Shown: positions 1-11,636 of the stretch, in pieces
Position numbering within the stretch: position 1 is the stretch's first letter
How the letters are laid out: the number at the start of each line of letters is the position of its first letter
NCBI RefSeq assembly: GCF_037126465.1
Contig: NC_088206.1
Coordinates: 32,180,790 to 32,244,789 of the forward strand
Origin: Ornithodoros turicata
Lineage: Eukaryota > Arthropoda > Arachnida > Ixodida > Argasidae
DNA: 64,000 bases
Direction: 5' to 3'
The notes under the pieces: generated by a model
Told to the model about the DNA's origin: nothing
What the model saw: only the letters and a program-made list of their open reading frames with translations
The model's database searches: none
Made by a program: the position numbers and the translations under genes

Positions 1-1170
1 ATATTTCCTGCTGATAACCACTACCTCCTTGGTAGTGGAGCTGTGCGCTATGTTTTCCACACGCACGATAGGTCCAGCAGTGAGAATGCACGTGTTGTCT
101 CGCTTTGTTGTTCGCAAGGTAAATTTCCCAGAAATAGTCACTTTTTTGGTATTCGCGCCCTGTGCAGCCTACTGGCAGCGGTCCTGAATGATGGTCCATT
201 GTGTACTTAGGAACATCATCGGGAAAGCACTCGTGCTTCCGTGGGGAGTTTTCGTTTATCCATTATTCGGTTATGCAGTTGCTCTAATGGTCGTTCCCGC
301 TTTCTCAGAGAGGGCTTTATACTCTGCATGTAATTTTCGAAAGGGGAAGCACCGCATGTGTCCAATGGTCCATGCTCACGGGCATGACCTGCCAGGTGGA
401 TCAAGTTGTGCACATTGTGCGAAACGTTGTCAGTTCCGTAAAGGGTGATGAACACTTCAACAAAGTGATGCAAGAGCTCCTCTGCATACTCAGTAAACTG
501 TTCACATAGCGTCGGGCTTCACAGTATGGTGGTTGCAACATGAAGGACCATAAAGTTCGAGTACAGAGGTGCAGGTGTTCTTGAATGAAGTACCACAGGT
601 CCAGTGTATAGGATGAACATCCGAACTTCTGTAGCCCTCCAGCGGGAAAGCTCTGTGAGCATGCGTGGCCTCCTGCCAAAATCACAGCAGACATACGGCT
701 CAATTTTAAGACACTGTATTGAAATTTGGTTCTTCACACTGGATCCAAGTTGGTAGAACAACAACAACTTTATTTCGGGATGATGGGTGGGGAGGTAGGT
801 TTTGTCACCACTAAACCAAAGTGCGAGAAGTATGTGCTGTACCCCGAGATAGACCAGGTGCATATAGTCCAGTGGGACCCCCTTTACCAGGTCAATTGCC
901 AGGTTTTCCAGTATCGTGTCCATCACGTGGTGTTCATCATGGAAACGGGAACGAAAACGTACATCAGTAATTAGTTCCGCGCTCAGATCGGGAAAGCAAA
1001 GACGGTTGTTTGGTAGGTACCTTCTGTTGCGCATTTAGTACAGCTAAAGTAGGCGTTGTGTCCTTTCACCCCGAGAGTGCACGCCTTTGGCGGTGCATCA
1101 CAAATGACGCCAGCAAGCTTTATACGCATGTCTGAACCACTGATCTCTATAGTAATAGGCTGCCTCTATA
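1..1170 (-). pseudogene. Decayed DNA-transposase fragment, runs off the left edge
   Basis: Minus-strand remains of a transposase family that is very common in arthropod and cnidarian genomes. Read from right to left, recognisable pieces are KLAGVICDAPPKA and LGVKGHNAYFSCTKC (about 1040-1120), LCFPDLSAEL, PLDYMHLVYLGV and WRATEVRMFILYTGPVVL (519-1010), then HHFVEVFITLYGT and PFENYMQSIKPSLRK (216-473), and a last segment toward base 1. The pieces lie in different frames, so I infer frameshifts near 1015, between 473 and 530, and near 200. No DDE catalytic triad can be identified. The superfamily is uncertain; the PLDYMHL-type block resembles CACTA/EnSpm-like transposases. It has no functional link to the THAP exons that follow. 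Confidence 0.6.
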
Positions 1171-1178
1171 GTAATAGG
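1143..1178. repeat. Short direct repeat
   Basis: The 15-mer CTCTATAGTAATAGG occurs twice, separated by 4 bases (CTGC). It lies between the transposase remnant and the THAP exons. Confidence 0.7.
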
Positions 1179-1212
1179 ATAGCGGATTGAGGGTGCAACC
1201 GTACGGTCACCG

Positions 1213-1229
1213 CCCCCCCCCCCCCCCCC
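1213..1229. repeat. Poly-C run (17 C)
   Basis: An uninterrupted run of 17 C about 80 bases upstream of the THAP start codon. It is a simple homopolymer and is likely length-variable. Confidence 0.9.
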
Positions 1230-1311
1230 ATCTTGCGAAACTCAAAACAGTGCCGTCCGCGACTCAGCTGGATATTCTGCATGCGCCTTTGCGTAGCGTT
1301 TTTGTGGTGTC

Positions 1312-1908
1312 ATGCCCGCCTGCTGCGGTTATGGGTGCACTGCCCGTACTGGCAAGATACCGGGGACGACATTTCACACGTAAGTGACTTAGTTTTACTA
1401 ATAAATGTGATTTATTAGTCCACGAGCGGGGCGACAAAACGTTGCTGTTGAAGCATGTGCGCGGCACTTTGTGACTCGTATCTCAAGGCCTAACGTTAAA
1501 CTTCAAGCAGTACGTTATCTGGATAGAGTCATTGTGGTAGTCCAGACTTCCTGCAGTCCACGCGTATGGTCTCGGCACGTAGCAGGCGTTGAAGTGCGCT
1601 TGTCAGGTGTGGGATCTACGGCTTAGTTTGTTGGTCACGGTATCGACGATTGCTTACTTGGATCAGCCTTGTCATCCCTGCCGTAACTGATGGCATAAAT
1701 TGTTCAATGCAGGTTCCCTCACAGCCGCCCACAACATTTAAAAAAGTGTGTGGTGAATGTCAGGCGAAAGGACTGGACACCGTCGAGGACATCACTGGTC
1801 TGCAGCAAACATTTTAAAGACAGGTGCTTCGACAGAACAGGGCAAACCGTTCGACTGAGGCCTGACGCTGTGCCCAACAAGTTCGACTTCCCGGAACACC
1901 TAAAGAAA
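1312..1908 (+). CDS. THAP zinc-finger domain gene, exons 1 and 2
   Basis: Two exons join into a full THAP (C2CH) DNA-binding domain. Exon 1 (1312-1379) starts with ATG and encodes MPACCGYGCTARTGKIPG..., giving the first two zinc cysteines (C-x4-C). A GTAAGT donor follows at 1380. Exon 2 (1713-1908) follows acceptor AG at 1711-1712. The frame continues exactly (AC + G), giving RPQHLKKC, RRKDWTPS and LVCSKHF (the remaining C and H ligands, and the conserved W and P), then a basic tract and the AVPNKFDFP signature that ends THAP domains. A GTAATA donor follows at 1909. THAP domains occur in host regulators and in P-element and Kolobok transposases. The downstream body of the protein is not found nearby, so the function beyond DNA binding is open. 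Confidence 0.75.
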
Positions 1909-2112
1909 GTAATAATGCATACGTCATATGTAGAGGCCGGATTTATATGCACTAAAAGCTGGTTGAACACACATGCATGAAAAATTCATTAATCTTGCTC
2001 AAAATATGCACCTCTAGAAATTCACTTGCATGCATTTTAAACACGCAACAAATTCACTGGGGCAAAAGTATCTTACTTTATGCAGCGTACAAAAAGCATG
2101 CAGAGTTCAAAG

Positions 2113-2700
2113 CATAGATCGAGAAGTTACCAGTCAAAAGGAACTCCCTACGAAGTTACCGTGTGAAAAATGTAACTAAGTTAATAACGAAGTTATTCAG
2201 CCCGAAACGTAACTCGCAGTTACGGAGTTACTTAAAAAAAGAACGAGTTACTCCCAAGTTACTTCGGACACAAAATAGCACTACACAGGTGCAGCTCGTG
2301 TGAGCAGTTGAGTTCGACCCTGAGTTGCCTGCGTTGAGTTTTCGCTCATGTCCAACAATGCGAACGCTTTGCATCTTATTCCCTGTGGGCACACAATGGT
2401 TCAGCTTCATTTCAATAGCAGCGGTTCTTACTTCCTGAACAGAATACTGTCATTGACTGAACATCAGGTTTTATGACATCAAATGCCATGGAAGAACCGG
2501 AGAGAAAGCAAGAAAACAAGTGGACGTGAGTGAAAAGCGAATTAAAAGTAACTTGGAACTCAGCTTAAGTTACTTTGGCAAAGTAACTTGAAAAAGAAAT
2601 GAGTTCCTCTGAAAGTTACCACGGCACAAAAGTAGAGAGTTAAATTATAAGTTACCAAAAAAAGGAATTTAGTTACAGTAATGAGTTGCCTCGAACACTG
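2113..2700 (-). mobile_element. hAT-like non-autonomous element (588 bp)
   Basis: One end reads CATAGATCGAGAAGTTACC and the other, on the minus strand, CAGTGTTCGAGGCAACTC. Both subterminal zones are packed with GTTAC/GTAAC repeats. It is flanked by an 8-bp duplication with one mismatch, GTTCAAAG (2105-2112) and GTTGAAAG (2701-2708), as expected of hAT transposition. A longer copy in the opposite orientation sits at 21902-22809. It has no coding capacity. It lies in the presumed intron of the THAP gene. Confidence 0.8.
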
Positions 2701-3527
2701 GTTGAAAGTGTGTATTTGCATGAAAGTCTAGCCTCTATGAATCATGTTCCCTTGTTAAGAGTTTCAAGCGATGGTTGATTATTGGAATCAGTACTGCATG
2801 AAGGGCACCTTAAAGCTGCAACTAGTCCAATATATGAAAACACTCCTGAATTATGCATTCTTGTGCAGTTAAAAGCCACTCCATATTGGATAGGACAGTA
2901 CTAAGATGGGCAAAAGCATATAAAGAAAAAAGTATTGCATGAAAATTTTGCCTAACGTACAAACTCGTATTAGTGGGACATACAAACACACCAGCCACAT
3001 GTCTCTTTGGTGCGTTCAGCATGTTTACTTTACTTAGAGACAATAAATAATTTTTCAACCTCGAATGTCTACTCTTTATTCTCCCTGCTTAAAGGTCAGA
3101 TATGCCGATTTTGAAGTGCCGCAGAACTGAGCGATACTCGCGCTGTGTGTTCATTACCGAACACTGAATATGTGTGCGAAATATCTTGCTCCAACTGTTC
3201 GTAGTTTTTTAGAAAACAGTTTTTTTAGTTCCCACGCCCGGCCGTCAGACCGTCGGCAAACCCTGCGCACGGGCGCACCGACGTCACTGCTCTCGGTTTA
3301 TCTGTCTTTGGCTTGGCATGGACTCTTGGCTTGGCTGCTTGGCTTCTTTCGTTTCCTCCTCTGTGCATCGTACATAAGCGAACAGCTGTTATGTTGTTGC
3401 TAAGCCGGAAACAAAGCATGTGAATGTTTTTTTTTTTTTGGCACAGCGTCGTTGGGAAAGTGCACTTCCTTGTTCTGACCTTGCCTTTTATGGGCTGGAG
3501 CGATATGAATCGTAAATATGTCACGGC

Positions 3528-3823
3528 GAAGTTGTCGAAGATGCGAGAGTGCTACGCTGTTAGAACAATTCATCGGTGCATTCAAGTGTTACCTATTATA
3601 AGCTGCCAAAAGACCAAGCAGTGCGAAGCTCTTGGCTGACAGTGGTGCCTGCTAATTTCCACTGCAAGGATTTCGTCCACGAATGTTATCATAGGTTGCG
3701 CGCGACTCCAGAGGCAATTTGGAATCTCGGCACGAAATCGTCTGATGAAAATCTGAGGCGCCCGACGCATAACATTTTGAACGTGCCACGGAGGATCAAG
3801 GCAAAAAACGAGAGCAAAAAATG
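3528..3823 (+). pseudogene. Degenerate THAP-like exon inside the Kolobok-like element
   Basis: ATG CGA GAG TGC TAC (MRECYAV) is followed, after a frame change, by VTYYKLPKDQAVRSSWLTVV, which resembles the C...(F/Y)hkLPKD...R..W core of a THAP domain. The stretch ends near 3823 at a GTAAGT donor-like site. The second Cys/His ligand pair is not convincing. The inverted copy (about 32780-33010, minus strand) retains YYKLPKDQAVRSSWLT but has different indels, so both are probably dead. This is the best hint of the element's superfamily. Confidence 0.4.
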
Positions 3824-4794
3824 GTAAGTCGAGGTTCAGATATAAAAAATAGCAAGCTTAATGAATCGATTGTGCAGCTGTCCTACTGCGCTTACTCTGA
3901 TATAACCACGATTAACAACACAGTAGTACTATTGACAATCTAACTTCTGAATTATCACAGGCGCACGCTGAAGGCGGAAATGAAGCATGATCTGGCTTGC
4001 ATCTGGTCATGAAGAAATTGCTGATACGTTAGTTGCAGTCCACCTCCACCAACAGGTATGACAATGTGATGTTATAATTTGAGTATTCATCTATGTTCAA
4101 CTTTTCATGTGCACTCACATGCAGACATTTTGACACCACTTTTAAATCTGCCCTCAAAGTTACAACCTGTGGTTCCAGGGTGGAAAACAAAGATCGCCAT
4201 TCCGATTAGCTGCTATCTCCCAGTTCAAGCACTTTTGCTGTCTGGACACTGGTTCCTGTGGATGGGGTGTTACAAGCTTTACTGTCTGATATAGAAGGTA
4301 TGTTACATTAGTTCAGTTAATTTGTCTTTTGCACATTTTTGTTACTGTTAGCTGGATTACTGTTGGACATACAATCCTTTGACACACCAAAGCTGATGTC
4401 GCCTCTGATAACATTTTAGAATTTTCAGTGTCATCAACGTCCATTGAGGAAGGTGCCTTTACTATCTGTGAATCTTCAACTGAAGAATAGCCCAGAATTC
4501 ATGTTAACATTGTCTACTCTTATTGATTCACTGTCTGTTTTCTGAGAGCTAAGAAAAATGGAAACTATTTATTTGTCACAACTTCACACTGGATACTGGT
4601 GTGGTACTGGCTTGACATGTAAGCTAAAATACCTGGATTCTACAATAATTGTGTTCAACTTGGTGCATTACCCTGGGCAATGCCACATTCACTACATTTT
4701 TAGTGGGTCCGGTGCACAAATACTGTGTGCATACTGCATACATACATACTGTTCGATAGGCAAAAATACCTGAGCAGTGCTGTGTAGTCTTTTT

Positions 4795-5265
4795 ACCCAA
4801 AGTCCATACTCTTACTGCAAAGTCACAGTACGTAGAACAGCAATCTGCAGGTATGCTGCGATAGAGATTCACAACAGAAAGAAGACTGTTGAGAGCATCT
4901 AAATTTTAATGAGACGAGACTTTCGTGCACAAGGCTGCTCTTGTCAATGTCTGACATGAAGTTACAAAATCCCAGAATATATAAAACATGTTGTAATGTA
5001 GAGAGTGAAGCAGACATGTAGAGACATGTAATGTAGACATGTAATGTAGAGAGAGACATAAAGATAATTATATAATCATATATAATAAAATAAAAAGGGG
5101 TACAACTGCCCCCTCAACTCAACTCGACAACTCAATAACTCTACTTATTCTCTACCTTACAACATGTCATATATTCTGGAATTTTGTAACTTTATGTTAG
5201 ACATCAAGAAGTACAGCTTTCTGTGCAAAAGTATTCTTTCTGTTGTGCACAATCATTATGCAGTA
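4795..5265. repeat. Foldback insert with PLE-terminus-like arms
   Basis: Two arms in inverted orientation (about 4908-5010 and 5145-5230) share the AGAATATAT / ATATATTCT block and the TTGTAAC/GTTACAA blocks. The left arm contains GACTTTCGTGCACAAGGCTG, close to the GACTTTCGTGCAGTAGGCTG block of the Penelope-like termini at 12820-12850. I infer a nested terminal fragment of a related retroelement. The inverted Kolobok copy carries the equivalent at 31195-31800. Confidence 0.5.
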
Positions 5266-5526
5266 AATGCGACTATCCATTTCTTGTCATTAAATGCTTT
5301 TCCTTTCTTTCTTTCTTTTTTTCTGCAGTGATGAGCATCCATAAGTACACATGCTAGAAAGGGAGTCTCTTTGGGATGACAAACCCTCATCACCTCATGA
5401 GGATACAATGGATGACGAATGGTTCTCAAGCACATCGAAACTTCCAACAAATAATTCATGAAAAAGCCAGTCAGTGCTAGCACCAGGAATTGAACGTGGG
5501 CCATCCTGCTACCAGTCAGAGATGTT

Positions 5527-5936
5527 CAGTGGTGTAGCCACGAGGGGGCTAGGGGGTCTCGAGCCCCCCCTACCTGCCACGGACCGACCCACACAAATCG
5601 TGCAAATCCGAGAACATAATATATGGGGGGGGGGGGACCAGTGTGACTATCGCGAAAGTTCTTGCAGTTCATGGCGTCTATCTAAGAAGCATTCTTGAAT
5701 GGTTTTCAAAGTATGAGCTTTTCAAAATACTTCCAATCTCGTGACACCACTTCATTGGTCATGACAGCCTATACATGTAATCGTACTGTGAACGTCTAAA
5801 TCAACTATTTTCGTTCCCTTTTTTAATCCTCAGTTTGAAGTGTGCACATGTATGTGTGTGTTGTCGACACAGGATCAGCGGGGGGGGAGTTTTCGTATCG
5901 AGCCCCCCCTACCTTTGAGGTCGGGCTACGCCACTG
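5527..5936. mobile_element. hAT-like MITE (410 bp)
   Basis: The ends are CAGTGGTGTAGCC... and ...GGCTACGCCACTG, a typical hAT-type inverted repeat. A perfect 8-bp duplication GAGATGTT flanks it (5519-5526 and 5937-5944). The second Kolobok copy shows the empty site (about 30900-30925), so the insertion happened after the two copies separated. It has G- and C-runs inside and no coding capacity. Confidence 0.9.
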
Positions 5937-8900
5937 GAGATGTTACATTTCAGGCGCTCATTGACTTTTGGTGAATTACTTGTTGACTTTGTCCCAAGGT
6001 GGAGCTCGCTACAGCTCATTTGCTATCTGTTAATGTTGTGGCGTGTGTTGCGTTTTTTTCTTTGTGTGTTCCAGACTCAGAACGGTTAATTTGGATCAGG
6101 TCAGGTACGTTTCATTTAGACATGGCAAACATAAAGTGGTGTTTCTCAACACAACTTAGCAGTGGTCTTCATGCATTACTGATACAGGCCATTAAGCGTG
6201 AATAGAAACCTAGCCAGAGCAGCTGATACACAGAGAGAACATAGCCCGTGTGTGTGTCTTTTCCACCGCAGCCCTTGGGTTTCCTCCCTGATGGCTACAC
6301 ATGCCAGGGATAGGTTTCAGAACCGGTAGTTCCCGCCAAGTGTGAATTGCTTTTCAGGGGATCATCACGCTGGCAGATGAAACATATGGTTTAAATTATT
6401 TGCAGGACAGGAATTGCGCAGCTTCACACAAATACTACTACTACGACGTAAGAGTGGTTTAAAATCTATATTTTTTGTGCTCCTGACATTATCGCACAAG
6501 ATGTAGTATCCACTATGATCCTTTATGTGGGGGGTATGTACAGTGCAATCAACAGATGCTATTTACAAATCTGTGTTTTCTACTGTGTTGAAATGCTGTA
6601 GTTTGTATCTGAGAGCCATAGTGAAACACAGGCCCTCGAGAAACATGGCAACACATTGCAGGGACTCTGGATGCTGCCTAAATTTCCAGAACACACAGCT
6701 CAAGGCAGCGGTTAAATAACAAGTGGTTAGAGAAATCAAAGATAGTTGCATCCGTAAGCAGTCCGCTGTTGGATTTGCTTCTGTCAGAGATACATTATCT
6801 CAAAGGGAACGCACGGACACACTCAGAATGATACTAGGGCTGCCTGTGAAATAGAATGAGGAGAGGGGAAGATATATAACCTTTTTCTTGTCTGTTATTC
6901 TATTGGTTAAATTGTCATTTTCTTAGCAGCATATGTGTGTATATTCCAGAGTCTGCTAATAAATATATCAGTTTAGAGCTAGCAGTCGCATTGTAGATGT
7001 CTCATCCTGTCCTTGGTTGCTTGTGATTCACTATGGCCATGCTTGCTAATGCAAAAACAGAAAACAAAAAAAGACAATAGAAAAACACGGAAAGAGCGAC
7101 CTAAAAAGCTGCCTGTTCAAGTGCTCACATGGAGGCAATGCAATGAGGTAACATGTTCCATTCATGAATTGTGCATAGTAGTACATATCACAACGGCAAC
7201 CGATTAATCAGATTTTTCTTAAGTACTTTGTTTTTTTTTTTTAGCTTTGTTTGTACAGTCTATTATTGGAGCTTTATGTGATTCCCCTCTTCAGATACTT
7301 TAAGATTGCTGATGCTGTGCAGTTTGTTAATTTTGAAACTGTACTGTGCTGAGGTACAAAAACAGAATTGTCATATCTGCATTTGAGCACATAGGAATAA
7401 TTTGTAAGTACTTTACTTGTTGACATTAATATTTGCACCAGGTCACAACTTTGTTGATTTATGGAAAATGTAAATAAATATATTTATTTGCTTCCCAAAC
7501 AATGCACAAATGTCTTCTTTTCTAGTGAGATATTCCCTGTTCACCAGACATAAATGGGAAAAGTTAAAGGAGCACAATGATGGTAGAGTCTAGCGTTGCT
7601 TTTTGCCACTTCACATATATGCACTGTTATTCGTGTGCACATGTAGGAATAGGAAGGTAGAGGATGCGCATAAAAAATTTCGTATGCAGCCACACATGTG
7701 GTTGAGAAGATTAATTAGATGATGTCCAAGCATATATAATTGTGCTTCATGTGCAATGGGTATGCTAACGGATTGCTTCCATGAAGCCTTTTTATTTATT
7801 TTTTTATAAATTCTTTCTATAAATGTTATTTTTGATTTTATATAAATTTCATATTACATATTGTATACTTATATTTTTATAAATTTTATACTAAAAACTC
7901 AAGTTACACGGCCCCTGTAAGAGTGCCCTTTGCAAATGGTTTGATAAAGTGTCTCGAACTGTAAAGGTAAGAGGCAATCGAGAATGCTGCAGACAAGGTT
8001 GCAACTTACATATTGCTTATCACGTCCTACATACAAAGTGCTTTGTACAATAATTCCTGAGCACGGAATTAATCCCGAGGCTGGCCAGTGATGTCACCCA
8101 CGACGACAAGTCACATAACTGCCTTTAATACTTTTACACCCCATGGGCTGAGTTGTGGATTGAAAGAGCACTCTACAGAAGGATAAGGTGCACCTGACTT
8201 CTAGGATCTATGCTATGCCCTAACTCTTCAGACACCACATTTCTACGTGGCAATATGTGCTCTGGTACTTCTTTTGCGTCTGCATAGTGTGCAACCACAT
8301 GGCTACTGGAGCTTTCGTGTGCATGTTTTTGTGCGACGGTGTTCATTACAAACAATATCCAGATGTTAGACATAAAATACAGTAGTTTGTAGCGTACCAC
8401 ACAACGCAGCGTGACATGGGAGTGCGTGATTCAAAGAAAGCTTCTGGAAAATGCACAGAATCCCACAAAAAGTTTAAAATGTGATTTGTATTTCGTTTTA
8501 CGTCTTTCGTCGTTACATACCATCGTCGACGCTGTTGCACATTGATAAATCGTACGTAAAACTTGTCCCATAGCAGTATGCGGTTTCTCAAATACATAGC
8601 ACAATTTTCCTGCAGTAATAAAACGCTGTCGGCACTTTATTGCTGACACGGCTGTCGAAACGTCAGCCTCTACAATGGGCAAGTGCTGTAAAGGGGCTAA
8701 CGCAGACGCGACTTGATACAAATTGTACGTGCTCACAAAACACAAACGACGAATTCCAGTCACAACATCGCACAGAGGTTGGTTCGCGAATGAGTTCGCA
8801 GCTGCTGCACTGTTTACTTATCGCGGAACGGTGGAACCCGGCTGTCCGCCATCTTCAAGCACAGATACGTGAAGCCGCGAGAAGCCGTAGCTGAAATCCA

Positions 8901-9154
8901 CTGACAAGTACGAAGGCGCGTACACGTCACAATGCCCGTTCGGGCGCATTTACGTCATAAAAATGGCTGCGCCCATGTGTGTTTCGGAATGAATTACCTA
9001 TTTTTTTGACATGGTACTGTACCGAACTGAGAGAATGAAGGTGTATTTTGGGGAGAGCTGGATGTGGGCTTTCATAATATCACAACCGTTTCGACTATTT
9101 GGGATATCGGCATAGCTGACCTTTAAGTTTGCGACAATATATGTTTGAATGCAG

Positions 9155-9314
9155 CCCAAAGGAAAAGAATGTGATCCGTCTGATCAAAGAAGTTTCCCAG
9201 CGCTACAGCAGTATTGGACTGGACCACCTTGCCAAGGAATATACAGAGAAAGTGACAGCCAGGCCTCATCTGCGAAAGAAATTGTCAAGGTTGATCATAT
9301 TCAACAACCAGTAA
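9155..9314 (+). CDS. Candidate terminal exon of the THAP gene
   Basis: After a TGCAG acceptor (9150-9154) an open frame gives NVIRLIKEVSQRYSSIGLDH, then LAKEYTEKV and finally HLRKKLSRLIIFNNQ before TAA. The composition is protein-like, and the basic-hydrophobic end resembles C-termini of THAP/P-element-derived proteins. It lies 28 bases after the TTAA that closes the Kolobok-like insertion, so it may have been next to the THAP exons before that insertion. This exon needs a preceding exon ending in phase 2 whereas 1908 ends in phase 0, so at least one middle exon is missing or unseen. No AATAAA lies within 300 bases of the stop. Confidence 0.4.
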
Positions 9315-9625
9315 TGCACTCTGCCCACTTACCTGGTTGACTGCTTCAAACTTGCTGTTGCAACTGGACTTGTGATACGTTGATGTTGGAGCTTTCACCA
9401 CAAGACCTTGCTACTTAGCCTTTTTATGACTTATTCACTCTACCTCTAGTCATTTTGAACTGTCTTTACCGCCATTTACTTCCCCAGAGCACATATTTCT
9501 AGTCGATATGTTTTTACCGTCATATAGCCTTTACATCACATAATATCATTCTAGTCCTTTGGAAGTGCTTCAGTGCCGTTCGGCATTTCGTGTCATAACT
9601 AGTCATATCTAAACTTCCTGTGCAA
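9315..9625. other. Unassigned spacer
   Basis: I see no gene or repeat structure here beyond AT-rich sequence. It would be 3' untranslated or flanking sequence if the upstream exon is real. Confidence 0.4.
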
Positions 9626-11576
9626 CTAGTGAAGAGACTGCCGAATAGAGAAAACGAAACCATTAACAGTGCTACAGGTGGAGGTACATGTTGCAATAAA
9701 TAAGCAAGTTTGGCAGCGTTTGCGGTTCAAAAAAGCTTGTGTATTGGAACATATGCGTTTTAAACGTGTGAGTTGTCCAAATGGAATGTTTCGCTTTTGG
9801 ATATTATGGTGATGGCTGTTGAAATGAAGGTACTGCCGTTTGTCAGTCGGCTTCTTATAGAGATCTGTGACGAGTTTACCCGACTCGAGAGGAACAGTGA
9901 CGTCTAGAAAGCTGATTGAAGTTCGAGAGTAGTTGCACGTGAATTTGATAGAATTGTGCCGTGAGTTAAAATGATCGAAAAATGAGAGTAGAGAGGTTTC
10001 GTGAGCTGTCCAGATGGCAAAAATATCATCAATGTATCGCAGGAATACTAATGGTGTCACTGGAAAAGACTCTAAGGCTCTTTGTTCAAAAAGCCCCATG
10101 AAGAGGTTTGCGTAATTGGGTGAGACACGGGAACCCATCGCTGCGCCTTGAACTTGGACATAATGTATGTCATTAAAAACAAAGTTGTTGTACTTCAAGA
10201 CTAACTCAAGAAGACAGGTAATGGTTTTAGTTTGAAGAAGATCAGACGGAAAGTAGGAAAGAAAAAGCTCTACAGCATTGACACCTTCATCATGGGGAGT
10301 GTTTGTATATAATGACGTCACATCCATAGTTGCCAGTATAGCGTAGGAGAAATGTTATTAATGGAATTTATTTGGGCAAGGAAGACGTTAGTGTCCCTTA
10401 CATAGGAGGGAAGTTGTGGAGGAATATGCTTGATGCAGTGATCTAAGACGAGGGATATTTTCTCAGTCGGTGTATTGACACCCGGAATTATAGGCCTGCC
10501 AGGGTGGTGGCCTGCATAAGGAGATAAAAAGAGCCAGACGTGGTGTTGTTCGGCTTAATAAAGTCTGCTATATAGCGCGGGAGAGAGTTGTCTTTGGTAA
10601 GTTCTAAGATCTTCTTGTTAATTATTTGGCAGAATAATGACGTCGGGTCGCCATCAAGAGGTCTGTAAAATGTCTCATCATCAAGGTGTTTGTTTGCCTC
10701 ATCTATGTAGGCCGATGCATTCATAACGACTATTCCCCCACCTTTGTCAGCAGGTCTAATGATGATATCTTTACGTCTCTTAAGATTCATTCAGGCCGTC
10801 CTTTCTGCTTTAGATAAGTTAAAATTTTTAGCGTTGTTATCAATGACAGTTAGGCATTTAATATCGTTATAAACCGCTCTAATGTAATTGTCAAATATGT
10901 GGCTTGTTTTCGACGGGTCTGGTGTCCAGTTTGAAGGTTTCTTAAGTGGTGTTATCTCTGTATGTTCACTGCTGTGGAAAAACGTCTGCAGGTGCATTTT
11001 ACGACCTAAGCTTAGAAGGTCATTTAGGATTTCGAAATTGTCAGTGCTGGGAGGGGTGGGCACAAAGGTGAGACCTTTGGACAACACATTTACTTCTGCT
11101 TTGTTTAATGGTACGTTAGCGAGATTGAATACCACGTTGTTTGTGGCTGAACTGGGATATCTATGAGGTGTCAAAGCATCGCAAATATCAATATCCTCAA
11201 TCGGAGTGAGTTGAATGCCGTCACGTTTCGCCTTCTTGGACTTAGTGCGTTGCAGGACGGAAAGTTTACGGACACAAAAAGAGCGCAGCGAATCCAGCTC
11301 TTCCGGCGATGGTACACGGCTAAGTTGTCGAAGTTGATTGTCTGTGACCTTAATCACATGTGAGGCTTCATTCCGTGAAATTCTGATGAGGCTTATGGAA
11401 GCATGGGTCAAGATATTGGACCAACTTTTGGAATTACGGGGAGATTGAAATTTAAATGAGGAACATGCACTGAGCAACAAACCTTTAGGAACAACGTTTT
11501 GTCTAATGCAATCGGTATAAAAATACAAGTGGGAAACAAACCTTGCTTTCTTATCTAACAATTTACGAGCCTTCAT
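9626..11576 (-). pseudogene. Penelope-like reverse transcriptase, broken
   Basis: Read from 11576 downward, a long N-terminal region is followed by IIIRPADKGGG (10700s), then PGRPIIPGVNTPTEK in a shifted frame, and the palm motifs MDVTSLYTNTPHDEG, GAAMGSRVSPNYANLFMG, LRYIDDIFAIW (catalytic YIDD) and SISFLDVTV, a set diagnostic of Penelope-like reverse transcriptases. An in-frame TGA lies at 10791-10793, and frameshifts lie between about 10330 and 10490. The C-terminal connector and the GIY-YIG domain are deleted: after LKRICSNTQAF the sequence jumps to the cysteine-rich RCQTCLF block. It cannot make a functional enzyme. Confidence 0.85.
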
Positions 11577-11636
11577 GAAAGAAGGGGATTTTGAGTTGTG
11601 CGAGATGAGTCAACGTGAACTTGAGCTTCGTGTGTT

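Larger units (their letters stand above)
3093..9122 (+). mobile_element. TTAA-flanked Kolobok-like DNA transposon, left copy (about 6.0 kb)
   Basis: Both ends carry the 17-bp terminal inverted repeat AGGTCAG(A/C)TATGCCGAT and both are flanked by TTAA (3089-3092 and 9123-9126), the target-site signature of Kolobok and piggyBac elements. The same sequence recurs inverted at 21757-33413, and flanking identity stops at the TTAA. This shows two insertions rather than a segmental duplication. The only coding trace I can defend is a degenerate THAP-like exon near 3528-3823, which favours Kolobok, whose transposases can carry THAP domains. The short reading frames inside are mostly not conserved between the two copies. 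Confidence 0.7.

Noticed and set aside
1187..1387. Open frame of 66 codons across the poly-C run
   Set aside because: It overlaps THAP exon 1 in another frame and owes its prolines to the C-run.
8431..8763. 110-codon minus-strand frame in the left Kolobok-like copy
   Set aside because: The inverted copy carries indels that break it, and no domain is visible.
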